The notes beneath the pieces are model-generated. The model saw nothing but the letters and a program-made list of their open reading frames with translations, did not search any database and was not told the DNA's origin. The position numbers were made by a program, and so were the translations under genes. Source: Casuarina equisetifolia (lineage: Eukaryota; Streptophyta; Magnoliopsida; Fagales; Casuarinaceae). Taken from it: DNA of 64,000 bases. Location: NCBI GenBank assembly GCA_028551475.1, contig CM052360.1, forward strand, positions 15,302,501 through 15,366,500. Reading direction: 5' to 3'. Each line of letters opens with the position of its first letter. Position 1 is the first letter of the stretch. This document shows positions 1 to 10,280 of this stretch, in pieces.

Positions 1-447
1 GAGTGATTTGGTCCCGAAGGTACCCTGGGAGGGCTGGTGCCCAATAGGTACTGGAAAATATACGTAAGAATGACATTTCTGGTGGATCGTTGCATATGTA
101 GAGGGAGAGAGAAGGAGGAGAATGAAGATAAATTTAAAAAGAAAAAACCTGAAAGACAAGGTGCAACTTTTGTTGTCTTACTGAGAAACAGTTTGTTGCA
201 TGGTGTATGAGATCCAGAGTCCATTTTCTGTCCACTTAGCTAAATATTCCCAAGTTTCAGCGCCAGGTTATAAAAGATGTTACCATATTGATGAGTTTTA
301 TTATTCTTTAAAAGTGAGGGTCGATCAGCATAACTTTCAGTTTCACTCCTTGACATTTTTCTGTATTGGGGTTTCTCAAGATTTAGCAAACAGTAAACAT
401 AAACACGTGACCATATTCTTGATGATGTATACTACTTCCATCTCCAG

Positions 448-558
448 GTCCGTCATCTTGAACTCAAGAGGGAGAAGAAAGTTGAAAGAGAGAACCTGGT
501 CAAGTTCTTACTGGATGCGATGACAACACAATTTAGAAATCCCTCGATTTGGAGTTAG
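448..558 (+). CDS. possible terminal exon of an unknown gene (partial)
   Basis: A splice-acceptor-like pyrimidine stretch ending in CAG (442-447) is followed by 36 codons and a TAG at 556-558. The peptide is highly charged and helix-like (it contains ELKREKKVEREN). This reading looks more protein-like than the overlapping frame, but no domain is recognised. Another open stretch lies at bases 2-65 with a GTAAGA donor-like site at 65-70, but its phase does not join cleanly to this exon, so the upstream exon may lie outside the window. Family and function are unknown. Confidence 0.25.
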   Translation, partial: VRHLELKREKKVERENLVKFLLDAMTTQFRNPSIWS

Positions 559-1805
559 GTAGGTCTTCTTAAAGGCATTACTCTTCAGGTCCATAAAAAC
601 TGACGCTTGTCTTGTTCCTTCATAATACGTTAAAAGTGATAGTGGTAGTCTATTGAACTTGATTAGAAATTGTCTTCAATACTGCAGTAATATTCCAAGA
701 TTATTCATTTCAAGAGAACTAGACTGTCCCCACGAATCATCAGCCATGTACCTGAAAGGCGATTTTTGAAGTTTTGCAAGTTTTTAATGGTACTTTGTTT
801 GGTCACCTTGAATACTGCAGAGGCTTCTTCCAACCCATAGTCTGACCCCAAATTTTGATAAAGTATGTAAATACTTCAAATGTCAAATTTTTCAGTGAAT
901 TGGTGAGTTAGGACTTATAGTCTGACCCCAAATTTTGATGGAATATGTAAATACTTCAAATGTCAAATCTTTTAGTGAACTAGTGAGTTAGGATCTTTGA
1001 ATTTTTCTTTCTGCAAGTAGATGTGTATATAAAAGAATTTCTCCTTTGTCTAAGAATTTAAATTTGCTATTGGTTGTAAGAGTTCTGCCCTTTTCTCTTA
1101 CTTTACTAGTAAAGAATGGCCGGTGCTGCTGTTAATTATCCACATGTTGGAAGCGAAATCATAGGAAAGCAAATATTATTGATTTTGGGTACTTTTGGTG
1201 GAGAGGCTTGGGTGTTCCCAACTAATATTAAAAAGAAAGAGAATCACAATGCAACATAATTAGCCTAGAAAGCGCTCTAGCATTGTAGAAGTCCATCTGG
1301 TCCCAAGTTATGGCATGCATCTAGTTCAAAGCCACCAAATAGTATCTTTTGAAGCCTTTGCAAAATGGGAAGGCACAAAAAGAAGGTAATAGAACAACTT
1401 GCTGTAGCAGATGCAGTCGGTTTCCTATGAGAAGTCAGCCTTAGCTTGCCCAGGGAAGCATGGAAGGATGACTAACTTTATTGAAATTATTCTCACTCGA
1501 GATAATAAATATGTTTTCCATTTATCTTTTTTAAATACTCGTTAAGTGCAAAAGGAATTTTCAAATAACTTATATATTAAAAAGTTAAATGAAGAATTAA
1601 TAGTCAATTTATACTTAAAAGCATACACATCCAAAACAAAACGTGAGTAAGTTAATTGGAAAGATTAGGAAATCTGGAATCATTTATCATATAAGCAAAA
1701 GTCAAGGCAAAAAATTGCCCAAATTCCAGGCTTTAACTTTGATTTTTGTGTTTATAACGCCTACAAAAAGAATTAATCTCTACGGAATTTTAACTTCGCC
1801 GACAA
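559..1805. other. intergenic stretch, no gene seen
   Basis: A+T-rich DNA between the possible terminal exon and the tRNA-Thr gene. Apart from an 80-bp tandem duplication I see no coding frame with splice support, no RNA gene and no recognisable transposon. It may include the 3' UTR of the gene on the left. Confidence 0.5.
838..997. repeat. 80-bp tandem duplication
   Basis: Two head-to-tail copies start at 838 and 918, each beginning TAGTCTGACCCCAAATTTTG and ending near GAGTTAGGA. They differ at only a few positions. The second copy directly abuts the first, which suggests local slippage or unequal exchange. No function is implied. Confidence 0.85.
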
Positions 1806-1877
1806 GCCCCTATAGCTCAGTGGTAGAGCGTCAGTCTTGTAAACTGAAGGTCCGTAGTGCGATCCTGCGTGGGGGCA
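1806..1877 (+). tRNA. tRNA-Thr (anticodon TGT)
   Basis: A 72-nt cloverleaf. The acceptor stem GCCCCTA pairs with TGGGGGC, followed by discriminator A. The D arm holds TAGCTCAGTGGTAGAGC (A box). The anticodon stem TCAGT/ACTGA encloses loop CTTGTAA, giving anticodon TGT (reads ACA, threonine). The T stem CGTAG/CTGCG is intact. One oddity is the T loop, which reads TGCGATC instead of the expected TTCGATC, so the nearly invariant position 55 and the internal B-box promoter are altered. The gene is structurally sound, but its activity is less certain. CCA is not encoded, as expected for a nuclear tRNA. Confidence 0.92.
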
Positions 1878-2301
1878 ATCTTTTAAAATTAATTCAAATT
1901 GTGATTTTTGGCCTAAGTTGTGTTACTTAGGCTAATAATGAAAGTTCCATTCCAAACAAGGATCTGTTATCCCATGGTAATAAAACCAAACTAATTCATC
2001 AAAGTCTAGGGAATTTAGCACAATTTTGTGGACCAACAAAGGGTGCGTCTTTACATTATCAACCTTTTAATTTGAAAATGTCTAGTTGACATGCCTACAC
2101 AACTCTCAAAAGAAAGACCACCATTCAGAGCAACACAAACATAAACATAAAACATAAAACATAAAACACAAAACATCAACCAAAAGGTAAAAGGTAGTAG
2201 TCACATGAAAGAATATAAAGTGCTTCAATTCTTCCTTTTTTACATTTCATTTCAGCCTCCCCCCTCCCAATCAAAACTCTCAAAACCATTGGAAACTTGG
2301 T
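1878..2301. other. tRNA 3' flank and ACR4 3' UTR region
   Basis: No separate gene is seen. The half next to the ACR4 stop codon is probably its 3' UTR. A short run of tandem ACATAAA units lies around 2138-2175. Confidence 0.4.
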
Positions 2302-5022
2302 TCAGAAATTGTGCTGCAAGAACAACTTCTCCTGAGGAGAAGCAGGACCAATCTCTTCCTCCAAACTCCTCAACCCATCACCAACACCACCTACATTTCC
2401 CAGATTTTTGGCTTCCAAGTTTCTCCCCTCAACATCTGCATCTGAGACCGATGACTTCCTCCTCTGGGAAGAAGTAACACTGGGAAAGGTTATCCACGAA
2501 GGTGCTCTGAACTCAAACCTCTGATCCTCACCTTCTGCCACATCTGTTTCAGAGGCTGATCGATTAGAAGATCTTTGAGACGGTTTCTTGTGCAACCTAC
2601 TACTTCCCAAAACCACCTCTGTAGGTAAAATCGGCTGCTCATTGCATGGGCTACCCATCAACTGTGCAAGTGCTCGCTCCAAAGCCGTTGTCACTTTATC
2701 CATTGATGGCCTCTCCTTCCCTCTCATTCTCACACATTTGCAAGCTACATTTGCAATCCTCTTCAGGGCATCAACATCTGGTGGTGGCTTTAGAACTGGA
2801 TCCAGAATTGCATTTATCTCTCCACATTTTATCAAAGGAACTGCCCATTCAACTATATTCCCTTCCTCGTATTGCATGTCGATGGCTTTCCTCCCGCTAA
2901 GAATCTCTAGTATTAAAACACCGAAGCTATATACATCAGACTTGGTGGTCAGGTAGTGAAGCCTGTAGTACTCAGGGTCCAGGTATCCTAGTGTTCCCGC
3001 TGGTAGCTCTGCCAATGGGGAGCTACTGTCTGCAGGTCCCAACAATGACAAACCAAAATCAGCCACTCGGGCGTTGTGCTCCTCGTCGATGAGGATGTTT
3101 GAGGACTTGATGTCTCGGTGTATTACAGGTGGGCAAGCATAACCATGCAAATATTCAATTCCTCGTGCTGCTTGGACTGCAATCGTGACCCTTCGAATCC
3201 AATCCAGTTGCTCTTTCAGGGCCTTGTTCTTCCCATGAAGATGTTGATGCAAGGACCCATGAGCCATGTACTCATAAACCAGCAGCCTTTCTCCACCTTC
3301 TTCACAATATCCAAGCAGATTTAGCAAATGGGCATGGTTCAATCTGGAAAGTAGATCAAGCTCCGTATGAAACTCTTTCGAATTCTTCTGCTTGTTCGGA
3401 GATGCTATAGCTCTTTTAACTGCAACTACTGTCCCATCCTTCAGAACCCCTTTAAAAACGCAGGAAAAACTTCCCTTCCCCACGAGAGATTCTTCTTTAA
3501 ACCCACCAGTGGCTTTCTCAAGTTCCTCATAAGTGAACATCTGAGCCCTCCTCATCTTCAGCTCCTCCAGGTCAGGACGGATTTTTCCAGTCTCTTTCTG
3601 GAATCCATTCCCACTCCTACTATTCCTTCTGGACTTCGACTCCTTTGCCGAAAAGGGACAGATCTGTAACTTGTAGCGTACATATAACACGGCAGTCAAA
3701 GACACAATGCTAACCAAGAAAACAGCAAAAGCAATCTCTGCGATGATGACTGGCAATTGCAGTGACCAAAACCTTTCGTTCTTCTTTCCGTTGATGGCAT
3801 TGGAATTTGAAGTACAGTTTAAGTAGCAGTCAGCTGATAAACAACTTGAACAATTGTATGCACACTGCCTGTCAGATTTCAAAGTGCACTCAGAATGTTG
3901 GTACATTTCTGGAGGGCACCCATTGCTGCAGGGCATGCAAACATGAGAGTGGGAAGCTTTGCAAGGGGCAGTCTCAGGGCTGACTTCATAGAAACCAGGG
4001 GTACATGGGCCAGACTTACAGACTCCTGGGGACACAGCTATCGGAATAGAGGCTGGAAATCCAAGGCCCCAACAAACGGGTGAAAGAGATTTCTGAGCAA
4101 GAATTCCACAAGTGAAGTAATTTCCAGCGGCAATTTCATAAAACCTAACACCAGTAGGAGCCGGAGTGCTTGGATTTATGATAGTACCCCAGCAAATGAC
4201 TCCACGATCAAAGCTCTTAAGACCACAGGCATGGAACTTTCCTCCTACAACAGAAAGCATTGGAACATTTGGTGCTAAGTCTACATTTTTCTGATCCCGG
4301 TTCACAGAAATTTCCTCCATGTCCAAGCTTCTTCCCCAACAAAAAACTCTACCATTTATCCCCTCTAAAATCCCACAGACATGATATCCACCAGCTGCAA
4401 TCTTCTGGAACTTGAGATCCTTAGGTATTAAGCTGATCACGCGGCTACTAGTCTCATCGCCCCAACAGAATGCAGAACTATTCTGAGAAAACAAACCACA
4501 ATTGAATTCAGAACCTGCTGAAATCGACCGAAGCTGACCATCAAAATCATAGTTTCTTGTCATGTTGTACCCCCAACAATCCACCAAAGAAACGTTTCTG
4601 CGTCTTCCAGTCAAGGGTTTCCTCAAACCGCATAAATGATAATCACCAGCACTGATTTCCAAGTATTGAGCTCCTTTGCTCATGGGCTGGGGAACACCCA
4701 TTTGAATATAGCCACTACTACCCCAACAATAAGGTTGGTTGGAATCCATTAGAAGCCCACAAACGAAGCCGTCACCACCAGTTAGACCTACAAACGGGAA
4801 ATTAGCTGGAGTTCCATATATTATAGCCGAGTTTGTTCCATAACAAGTTACACGATGAGACCCATCTGATTTTAAACCACACAAAGCAGGACCGTTCTCA
4901 CCATAAGAAATGGCAGCGGAAGACATGGAACCTAAACCTGAAACTAACCTCCATAAATCAGATAGAAACATAAACCCAACCAGAAATTCAGCTCTCCAAT
5001 TCTTCATATTCATGAACCACAT
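2302..5022 (-). CDS. ACR4: ACR4/CRINKLY4-type receptor-like serine/threonine kinase
   Basis: An intronless gene for 906 residues, close to the roughly 895-900 residues of Arabidopsis ACR4 and maize CR4. In order: a hydrophobic signal peptide (about 12-30); seven crinkly repeats forming a predicted beta-propeller, each with a Cys pair (48/60, 88/99, 131/149, 175/186, 216/228, 266/277, 305/317; most end in CWG); a TNFR-like cysteine-rich region (335-403); a transmembrane helix (about 423-447); and a kinase domain (about 512-790). The kinase shows a glycine loop at 515-523, Lys536, HRDIKSSN with Asp637, DFG at 655-657 and Arg771, so it looks catalytically competent. The C-terminal tail (RSLEEEIGPASP, ending HNF) separates ACR4 from the shorter CCR paralogues. 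Family knowledge: a plasma-membrane receptor for epidermal identity and for division control in root tips. Start: Met codons 1, 4 and 6 are all possible; the first is used here. Confidence 0.95.
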   Translation of the reverse strand: MWFMNMKNWRAEFLVGFMFLSDLWRLVSGLGSMSSAAISYGENGPALCGLKSDGSHRVTCYGTNSAIIYGTPANFPFVGLTGGDGFVCGLLMDSNQPYCWGSSGYIQMGVPQPMSKGAQYLEISAGDYHLCGLRKPLTGRRRNVSLVDCWGYNMTRNYDFDGQLRSISAGSEFNCGLFSQNSSAFCWGDETSSRVISLIPKDLKFQKIAAGGYHVCGILEGINGRVFCWGRSLDMEEISVNRDQKNVDLAPNVPMLSVVGGKFHACGLKSFDRGVICWGTIINPSTPAPTGVRFYEIAAGNYFTCGILAQKSLSPVCWGLGFPASIPIAVSPGVCKSGPCTPGFYEVSPETAPCKASHSHVCMPCSNGCPPEMYQHSECTLKSDRQCAYNCSSCLSADCYLNCTSNSNAINGKKNERFWSLQLPVIIAEIAFAVFLVSIVSLTAVLYVRYKLQICPFSAKESKSRRNSRSGNGFQKETGKIRPDLEELKMRRAQMFTYEELEKATGGFKEESLVGKGSFSCVFKGVLKDGTVVAVKRAIASPNKQKNSKEFHTELDLLSRLNHAHLLNLLGYCEEGGERLLVYEYMAHGSLHQHLHGKNKALKEQLDWIRRVTIAVQAARGIEYLHGYACPPVIHRDIKSSNILIDEEHNARVADFGLSLLGPADSSSPLAELPAGTLGYLDPEYYRLHYLTTKSDVYSFGVLILEILSGRKAIDMQYEEGNIVEWAVPLIKCGEINAILDPVLKPPPDVDALKRIANVACKCVRMRGKERPSMDKVTTALERALAQLMGSPCNEQPILPTEVVLGSSRLHKKPSQRSSNRSASETDVAEGEDQRFEFRAPSWITFPSVTSSQRRKSSVSDADVEGRNLEAKNLGNVGGVGDGLRSLEEEIGPASPQEKLFLQHNF

Positions 5023-7180
5023 GAGGAAATGTCCTATCAGAAAATGCCGTCTACAAGGAAAACCACTCCTTAAGTCTATCTACTGAACTGAAACAGCATC
5101 TTACGTCCTTGCCTCCATGGTTAAGGTGAAGGAGAAACAGCACATATGATGAGTGTCCACAAGCAAAACAGTAATGCTGAAGTAAAGGTGATAAAAACCA
5201 CATATCAGGAGCTACTGATCAGCCAAATACCGAGACCCAGATCAGAACTCCCAACTTAATAAATAAAAATAAGATAAAATTGGTAAGACCAGCGGTGAAA
5301 GCCACCTAGTTTCCGTTCTTCTTCAATAGTAACATGAGAAAAATATTTATGTCTCTTCTCTTTCTGCTGATAGAAACACTTACCAGTCAAGATGCATAAT
5401 AGATTCCAGCAACTATAGGCCAGAAACCATTCCACAAACCGCCTCAGGAGCCATGGTGTTTGATCAATTCACTCATGTTCAACTACAATTCCCATGTACG
5501 AGAAATCCCCGTGATTGTCCTTCCATTGCACTGTATAGCTTTTGCTTTAGTGAGTGCTCAGGAGGTAGATTGCATGAAAAGAGAAGAAAGGATTAATGGT
5601 ATAGGGGCATCGCTGTTGCAGGCAGGAATTTGTACACAGAGAGAGAGAGAGAGAGAGGGTGCATTAAATGCCATAAACTGCAACTTCTGAAAATGGGCAA
5701 AGTGTTGGTGAAGACATTAAATGAAAAGTTAGTGCCGTTTGATGTTTTCATGGCAGAATTACATCTCCCTTGGCAACCAATCTCCATTTTTTTTGCTTTT
5801 TTTTTTTTTTTGTTTTTCTTTAGGCGTCAAACATTTGTTCCATAACTTTCCTCAGACAAACTCTTGGGTGCCATTCCTTCTGGGTTTGAGTTGAAACTGT
5901 AGTGTCTCTGGTCAACGTCTTTTTGCATGCATCGTATATAAACAAATAGGTTCGAGATTTGTATGGAAAACTACAGTTATTCCATTTTTGTTATATTTTT
6001 TCCATGCTTATTATTATATTGTTTTCTTGGTTTGTGGGGCTCAATGAGATTTTCTACCCTTACTGTGAGACAAACAATTGCAAAATCCGCATTATAGTCA
6101 ATGATTTTATATTTTTCTGTATGTTGACTTCCGGTTTCTTAACTATGACTATCTTTTTTTTCCTTTTTTTTTTTTCATTTGAGTTAATTAAATAAAAATA
6201 ATTTTTGTAGATTATAAAACTGAATTTCATCAACCATATATGCTAATTCATAAAAAAGGTTACAAGATGATATGCTAATTAGTTTTGAAAATCTTTTTGT
6301 TTGATCTACAATTGTGTAGATACAAATAGATTAGTTTAACAATAATGAGAGTGAAATACTTTTGATAAGCTTTATGATTTTACTACAAACAGATTAGTTT
6401 AATATCAATGGGACTGAAATACTTTTGGTAAGCTTTATGATTTTACAACTTTATGAAGACATTGATCTGGTGTACGTCTTATCATATCTTGGTAGCACGT
6501 TCTCATCTATGAATTAAGGTGTTGGAAGAATTTTTTTTGTTTATTTATGTGTGCAGATATTAGCAAATTGTTGGTATTCCTTGTTCGTGAAGCCAAATAA
6601 TAAGTAAGAAATAACATGTTGAGGTCCTTATGAACCAAAACAACAATACTTTTTTAAGCCACTCAATAGAGAGGGCGATGGCGTACCCCAAAGAGGGTAT
6701 GCGATGGACCACACGACCATACAACAAGGGAAACATTTAAACCGTTTCCTTGTTCTATGATCACAGTTGTCCTTTTTTTATTATTTTATTTTTCTAGAAA
6801 AATCTTATCTATTTCTAATTTTTCTAGGGAATCAAGCCTTCTTCTTTTTTAAAGAAAAAACATTTGTGCATCCACCTAAGACCAAGAGGTAAGACAATAT
6901 CTATTTCTAATTGGGTTATTGTTGACAACCTCATAAAACACTAGAGTTTTTTTTTTTTTTTTTTTTTTTCTAACATAAGAGAGAAAACACCATCTAAACA
7001 ATGGAAGAATTAGAAGGGGATATGAATTAACAAATGCAAAAAGTTGAGAGGAGCATAGATTGCGGCAGGTAATATGGATGATGGTCAACACAAATTCGGG
7101 AAGGGGGCGCTATAATCTCATTTGTTCAAATTCCGATTATGGTTGTGGGGGTTAAGTTGAGGAAGAGGGACGCTGCCATT
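5023..7180. other. ACR4 upstream region and intergenic DNA
   Basis: No protein gene is supported. The ACR4-proximal part is presumably 5' UTR and promoter and contains an (AG)10 run at 5638-5657, a motif common in plant 5' regions. The rest is A+T-rich with long T tracts (5801-5820, 6947-6969) and one 63-bp tandem duplication listed separately. Confidence 0.5.
6322..6447. repeat. 63-bp tandem duplication
   Basis: Two adjacent copies begin at 6322 and 6385. Both contain GATTAGTTTAA, GAAATACTTTTG and TAAGCTTTATGATTTTAC, with scattered mismatches. Confidence 0.75.
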
Positions 7181-7282
7181 GAGCCACACATTGTCGTTTT
7201 TTTTTTTTTTTTTTAAGACTCACGCATCCGGGGAGGAGGACGGGGGATTCGAACCCGTGACTGGTGGGAGCTACACATTGTC
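7181..7282 (-). mobile_element. truncated tRNA-derived SINE-like insertion with target-site duplication
   Basis: Two 15-bp direct repeats, GAGCCACACATTGTC (7181-7195) and GAGCTACACATTGTC (7268-7282), differ at one base. They bracket 72 bp (7196-7267). Read on the minus strand, the insert carries GGGTTCGAATCCC, a textbook RNA polymerase III B box, then a short unique part and a tail of 18 A (7197-7214). No A box is present, so this looks like a 5'-truncated SINE or tRNA-derived retroposon inserted by target-primed reverse transcription. Confidence 0.7.
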
Positions 7283-7431
7283 ATTAACCAGCCACTAATG
7301 TTCCGAAAAATGTAGAATAAATCTCCAATTTGGTAGTCTCAGACAATGGACTTTGGGGAATATCGCGTTCTCCCAGCGTTCCAATTTTGTTGTGAATTGC
7401 ACTAGTATTTTTGAAATTATATGGTTTTGAT

Positions 7432-7680
7432 TTATTTTCTTCGATGCCATCTGAGGAGCAGCCTGTAATAAACAAGGACAGCCTTTAACGCACCGATCAC
7501 GATCCCGCCCAGAAAAAAGCACTTCCGCAAGCTGCCGCCCACGTGCTTGCTTACCATCTCACCCTTCTCCTTCAGTAAATGCCCCTCCCAAGCGACCATG
7601 AGCAAGACCAACAAGGGCCTCCAGCCCCTTTTATTTTTCTCCCAACCGAAAATTGTACTCGAAAGGCAACTGAGAACCAT
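7432..7680 (-). CDS. hypothetical small protein (weak)
   Basis: An open frame of 82 codons, more G+C-rich than its surroundings. It has a central charged segment and a C-terminal hydrophobic stretch (FFLGGIVIGALKAVLVYY) followed by basic residues, as in a small tail-anchored membrane protein. No family is recognised, and no splice or expression evidence is visible. It could equally be a chance frame or the remnant of a larger gene. Confidence 0.18.
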   Translation of the reverse strand: MVLSCLSSTIFGWEKNKRGWRPLLVLLMVAWEGHLLKEKGEMVSKHVGGSLRKCFFLGGIVIGALKAVLVYYRLLLRWHRRK

Positions 7681-10280
7681 GGTTGGTTTTAGCTGCCAAT
7701 GCTACTCCTGTTGACAAAACTATGAAGAAAAGATTAAAACTGCTCTAATCTTTCATTTCGTTTGACTGCTGCCGCTAACCTTTTTTCAGGTAATGTAATT
7801 CAATTTGGTCAGCCGAGTCTGCTAGCTGCAGTGGCGCATTACTGGACAGCCTTAACGCGTAGGAGTCTTCATTTATCGCCTTTCGAAATGTAGAAACATG
7901 GTGAAAAGCGTTCTTCGCATAAAGATGGTGATCAAACCTTCGGAATTTCCCGTTATAACAATGCGGCTACTAGGATTGCGTACAGTAACTGCAGCTGCTA
8001 GGATTGCGTACATTTGCTCCCAATCCCAAATCTCAGCTTGCTAGAAAGACAATAAATTTAAGAAGCCCCCTAACATGCCAAACCTATTGCCCATCTATAT
8101 TGCTCACAGTTAAAATACTCGTGTACTTGTAAGATGGTTTTATGGCCATGAGTTCAGATGCAGCTAAAATACATAACCATGAAATCCTCCAGACAATACA
8201 AATACAGTGTTGACGGTTGGGCCTGCACGGAAGCAGTGGGGTAGTGTTACCTATTTACATTTATACTTGGTACAGGGGGTTTAAGATAAGGGGCTCGAAA
8301 TACAGTGTCTACATCGTACAACAGAGGGAGAATAACAATCATAAAATTAATAAAAAAATCAAACTAGGATGAGAAATTTTCGGGTAAGAAAGATCTGTTA
8401 AGGTTCGTCATTCTATGGTTCCAGCTGACCTGACATACTTGACAATCATCGCGGTTGAACAAAGTAAACCTTGGGTCAAGACACTGAGCCCAAGTTCTGT
8501 TCCTATATATTCATACAACAGAAAGAAGTGCATGTGAGCACATTAATGAATAGAAGCAACTACAAAACCCAGAGGAACATACTATTACAAAGTCCAATTC
8601 TAACAAACCTGATACACCAGCACAACAATAAATTTTCTATAGGAAAAGAGAACAATTGGCCTTGAAACAACACTAATGGAGAGAAAAAATAGTTTAAGAC
8701 TACATTGTAATTTGTTAAGTCTGTCTGTATAAGGTCTCCCCAAAGAATTTAGAGACCTGCGACAAATATTAACATTGTCAGTCGATAAGTAGGAGATTAT
8801 CATCCCAAAATAGACAACTCAGAAGCAATAAGGTCAACTAAAGCAATAAGAGTATGGTAGAGGTGGAATTGACAATCAATGAAATTGGGATCATTCAATC
8901 TTTCTTACGCACGAGTCTTAATCAATTTCTTGGGGTGCAAATTTTTCTTTTCTTTTCTTTACTCTTCTTTTCTTTTTTCTTTTATTTTACTGTTGCTAAT
9001 ATACTCCTTGCACAAGGGGATATTAAAAATCTTCATTTAGTACATTTTATCTGAAAATATCTCTTTCATATCCAACACACAAATTTGAGATTAAGCCGTT
9101 GCCCAGATAAAGAGTGAATCCATTCAGAATGACAGCGTTTGTTTCATATGCTATGCACCATGCCATGGCGAGATTCAATCGTATGTGACATCAAAACCTG
9201 CCCTACAGCTTTCTAAACAGAGGTGGAGGAACATTTTGGACTTACTATACACCGTACTCCGAACATGGAAAATGGATATGTTTTCATTTTTAAGCCAATG
9301 ATTCTTTGTGGCCTGCATAAACTCATGAACTCACTGTAAAAGAAAACCAAGTACTTCAGAAAAACTATAAAAGTAAATAAGCGCACATGTATACTAGTAA
9401 GAATATGAAGATGGATATCCAGGAGATTCTAGTGGTGGAAACCAACTAATGCATGTCTTCTAATTATCATCATCATTGTTCCCTTGATAAGAAAATATTA
9501 AGGATAATGAGCCCAGTAACAAGAGCCATATGAAAATCTGGGCCCCAAAAGGTAAAAGGAAAAAGGGCATAATCATATTTCAGAATATTTCATACTTTAA
9601 AAAGCAGGACATGGGCTGCCAAGATAATTATGCAAGGATGCGTGTGACATTTTTGAGTATTTTCCATCTATGAGTTTGAATGTGAAATAACCAAATATGG
9701 TACCACTAATTTCACTTAAGATACAGAGATGACTGTTCCAATAACTAACTAGATTGAGCTGCTATGGAAAAAATACCCAACTAACTTCATAGTTTAGAGG
9801 CATTATTCTACCACTGAGGTCTACAAGAGAGGAATCAAATTTAGATTTGGGTAAGAAGAGGATGGATAGTCATTTTGCTTCAGGCTTGAAGTGCATAGCA
9901 AGTGCCCATTAAAATTGATGAAAAGCTAAATGATTTGAGTTTGAAAACTTATACAACCTCTATCATCAATCCTTACGAAGAATGCCTTCATAATCAATAA
10001 TTACATTTTGGATACACAGCCATCAGAGAATATCAATGCGCAAAGGACTGCTTTCAATTCTTTTCAGATAATGGTAAAAAGCAAGTAAACCCGCAGCATG
10101 GAAAATAACTATTTTGGGTTCTTGATAGACCCATATTGCCACTTATCTGGGAATTGTTTTCTGGTTCTTATAAAAAAATTAAGCACCTTTAACCTTAACG
10201 TGAAATGATATGAATGGTTTTATTTTACTGCGGTAACAAAAAAGCATTATTAGTTGCAGAGTTACAAGCGTCGAGCATAC
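7681..10280. other. intergenic DNA and probable 3' part of the SAP-like gene
   Basis: The last confirmed exon of the minus-strand SAP-like gene ends at 10281 with a GTATGC donor in phase 0, so a further 3' exon must lie in this stretch. One candidate begins after a CAG acceptor near 8436 (minus strand) and reads about 20 codons to a stop near 8370, but nothing confirms it. No other gene is seen. Confidence 0.4.

Noticed and set aside
200..523. 107-codon plus-strand frame
   Set aside because: It overlaps the possible terminal exon in another frame, has no family match and spans a likely intron-exon boundary.
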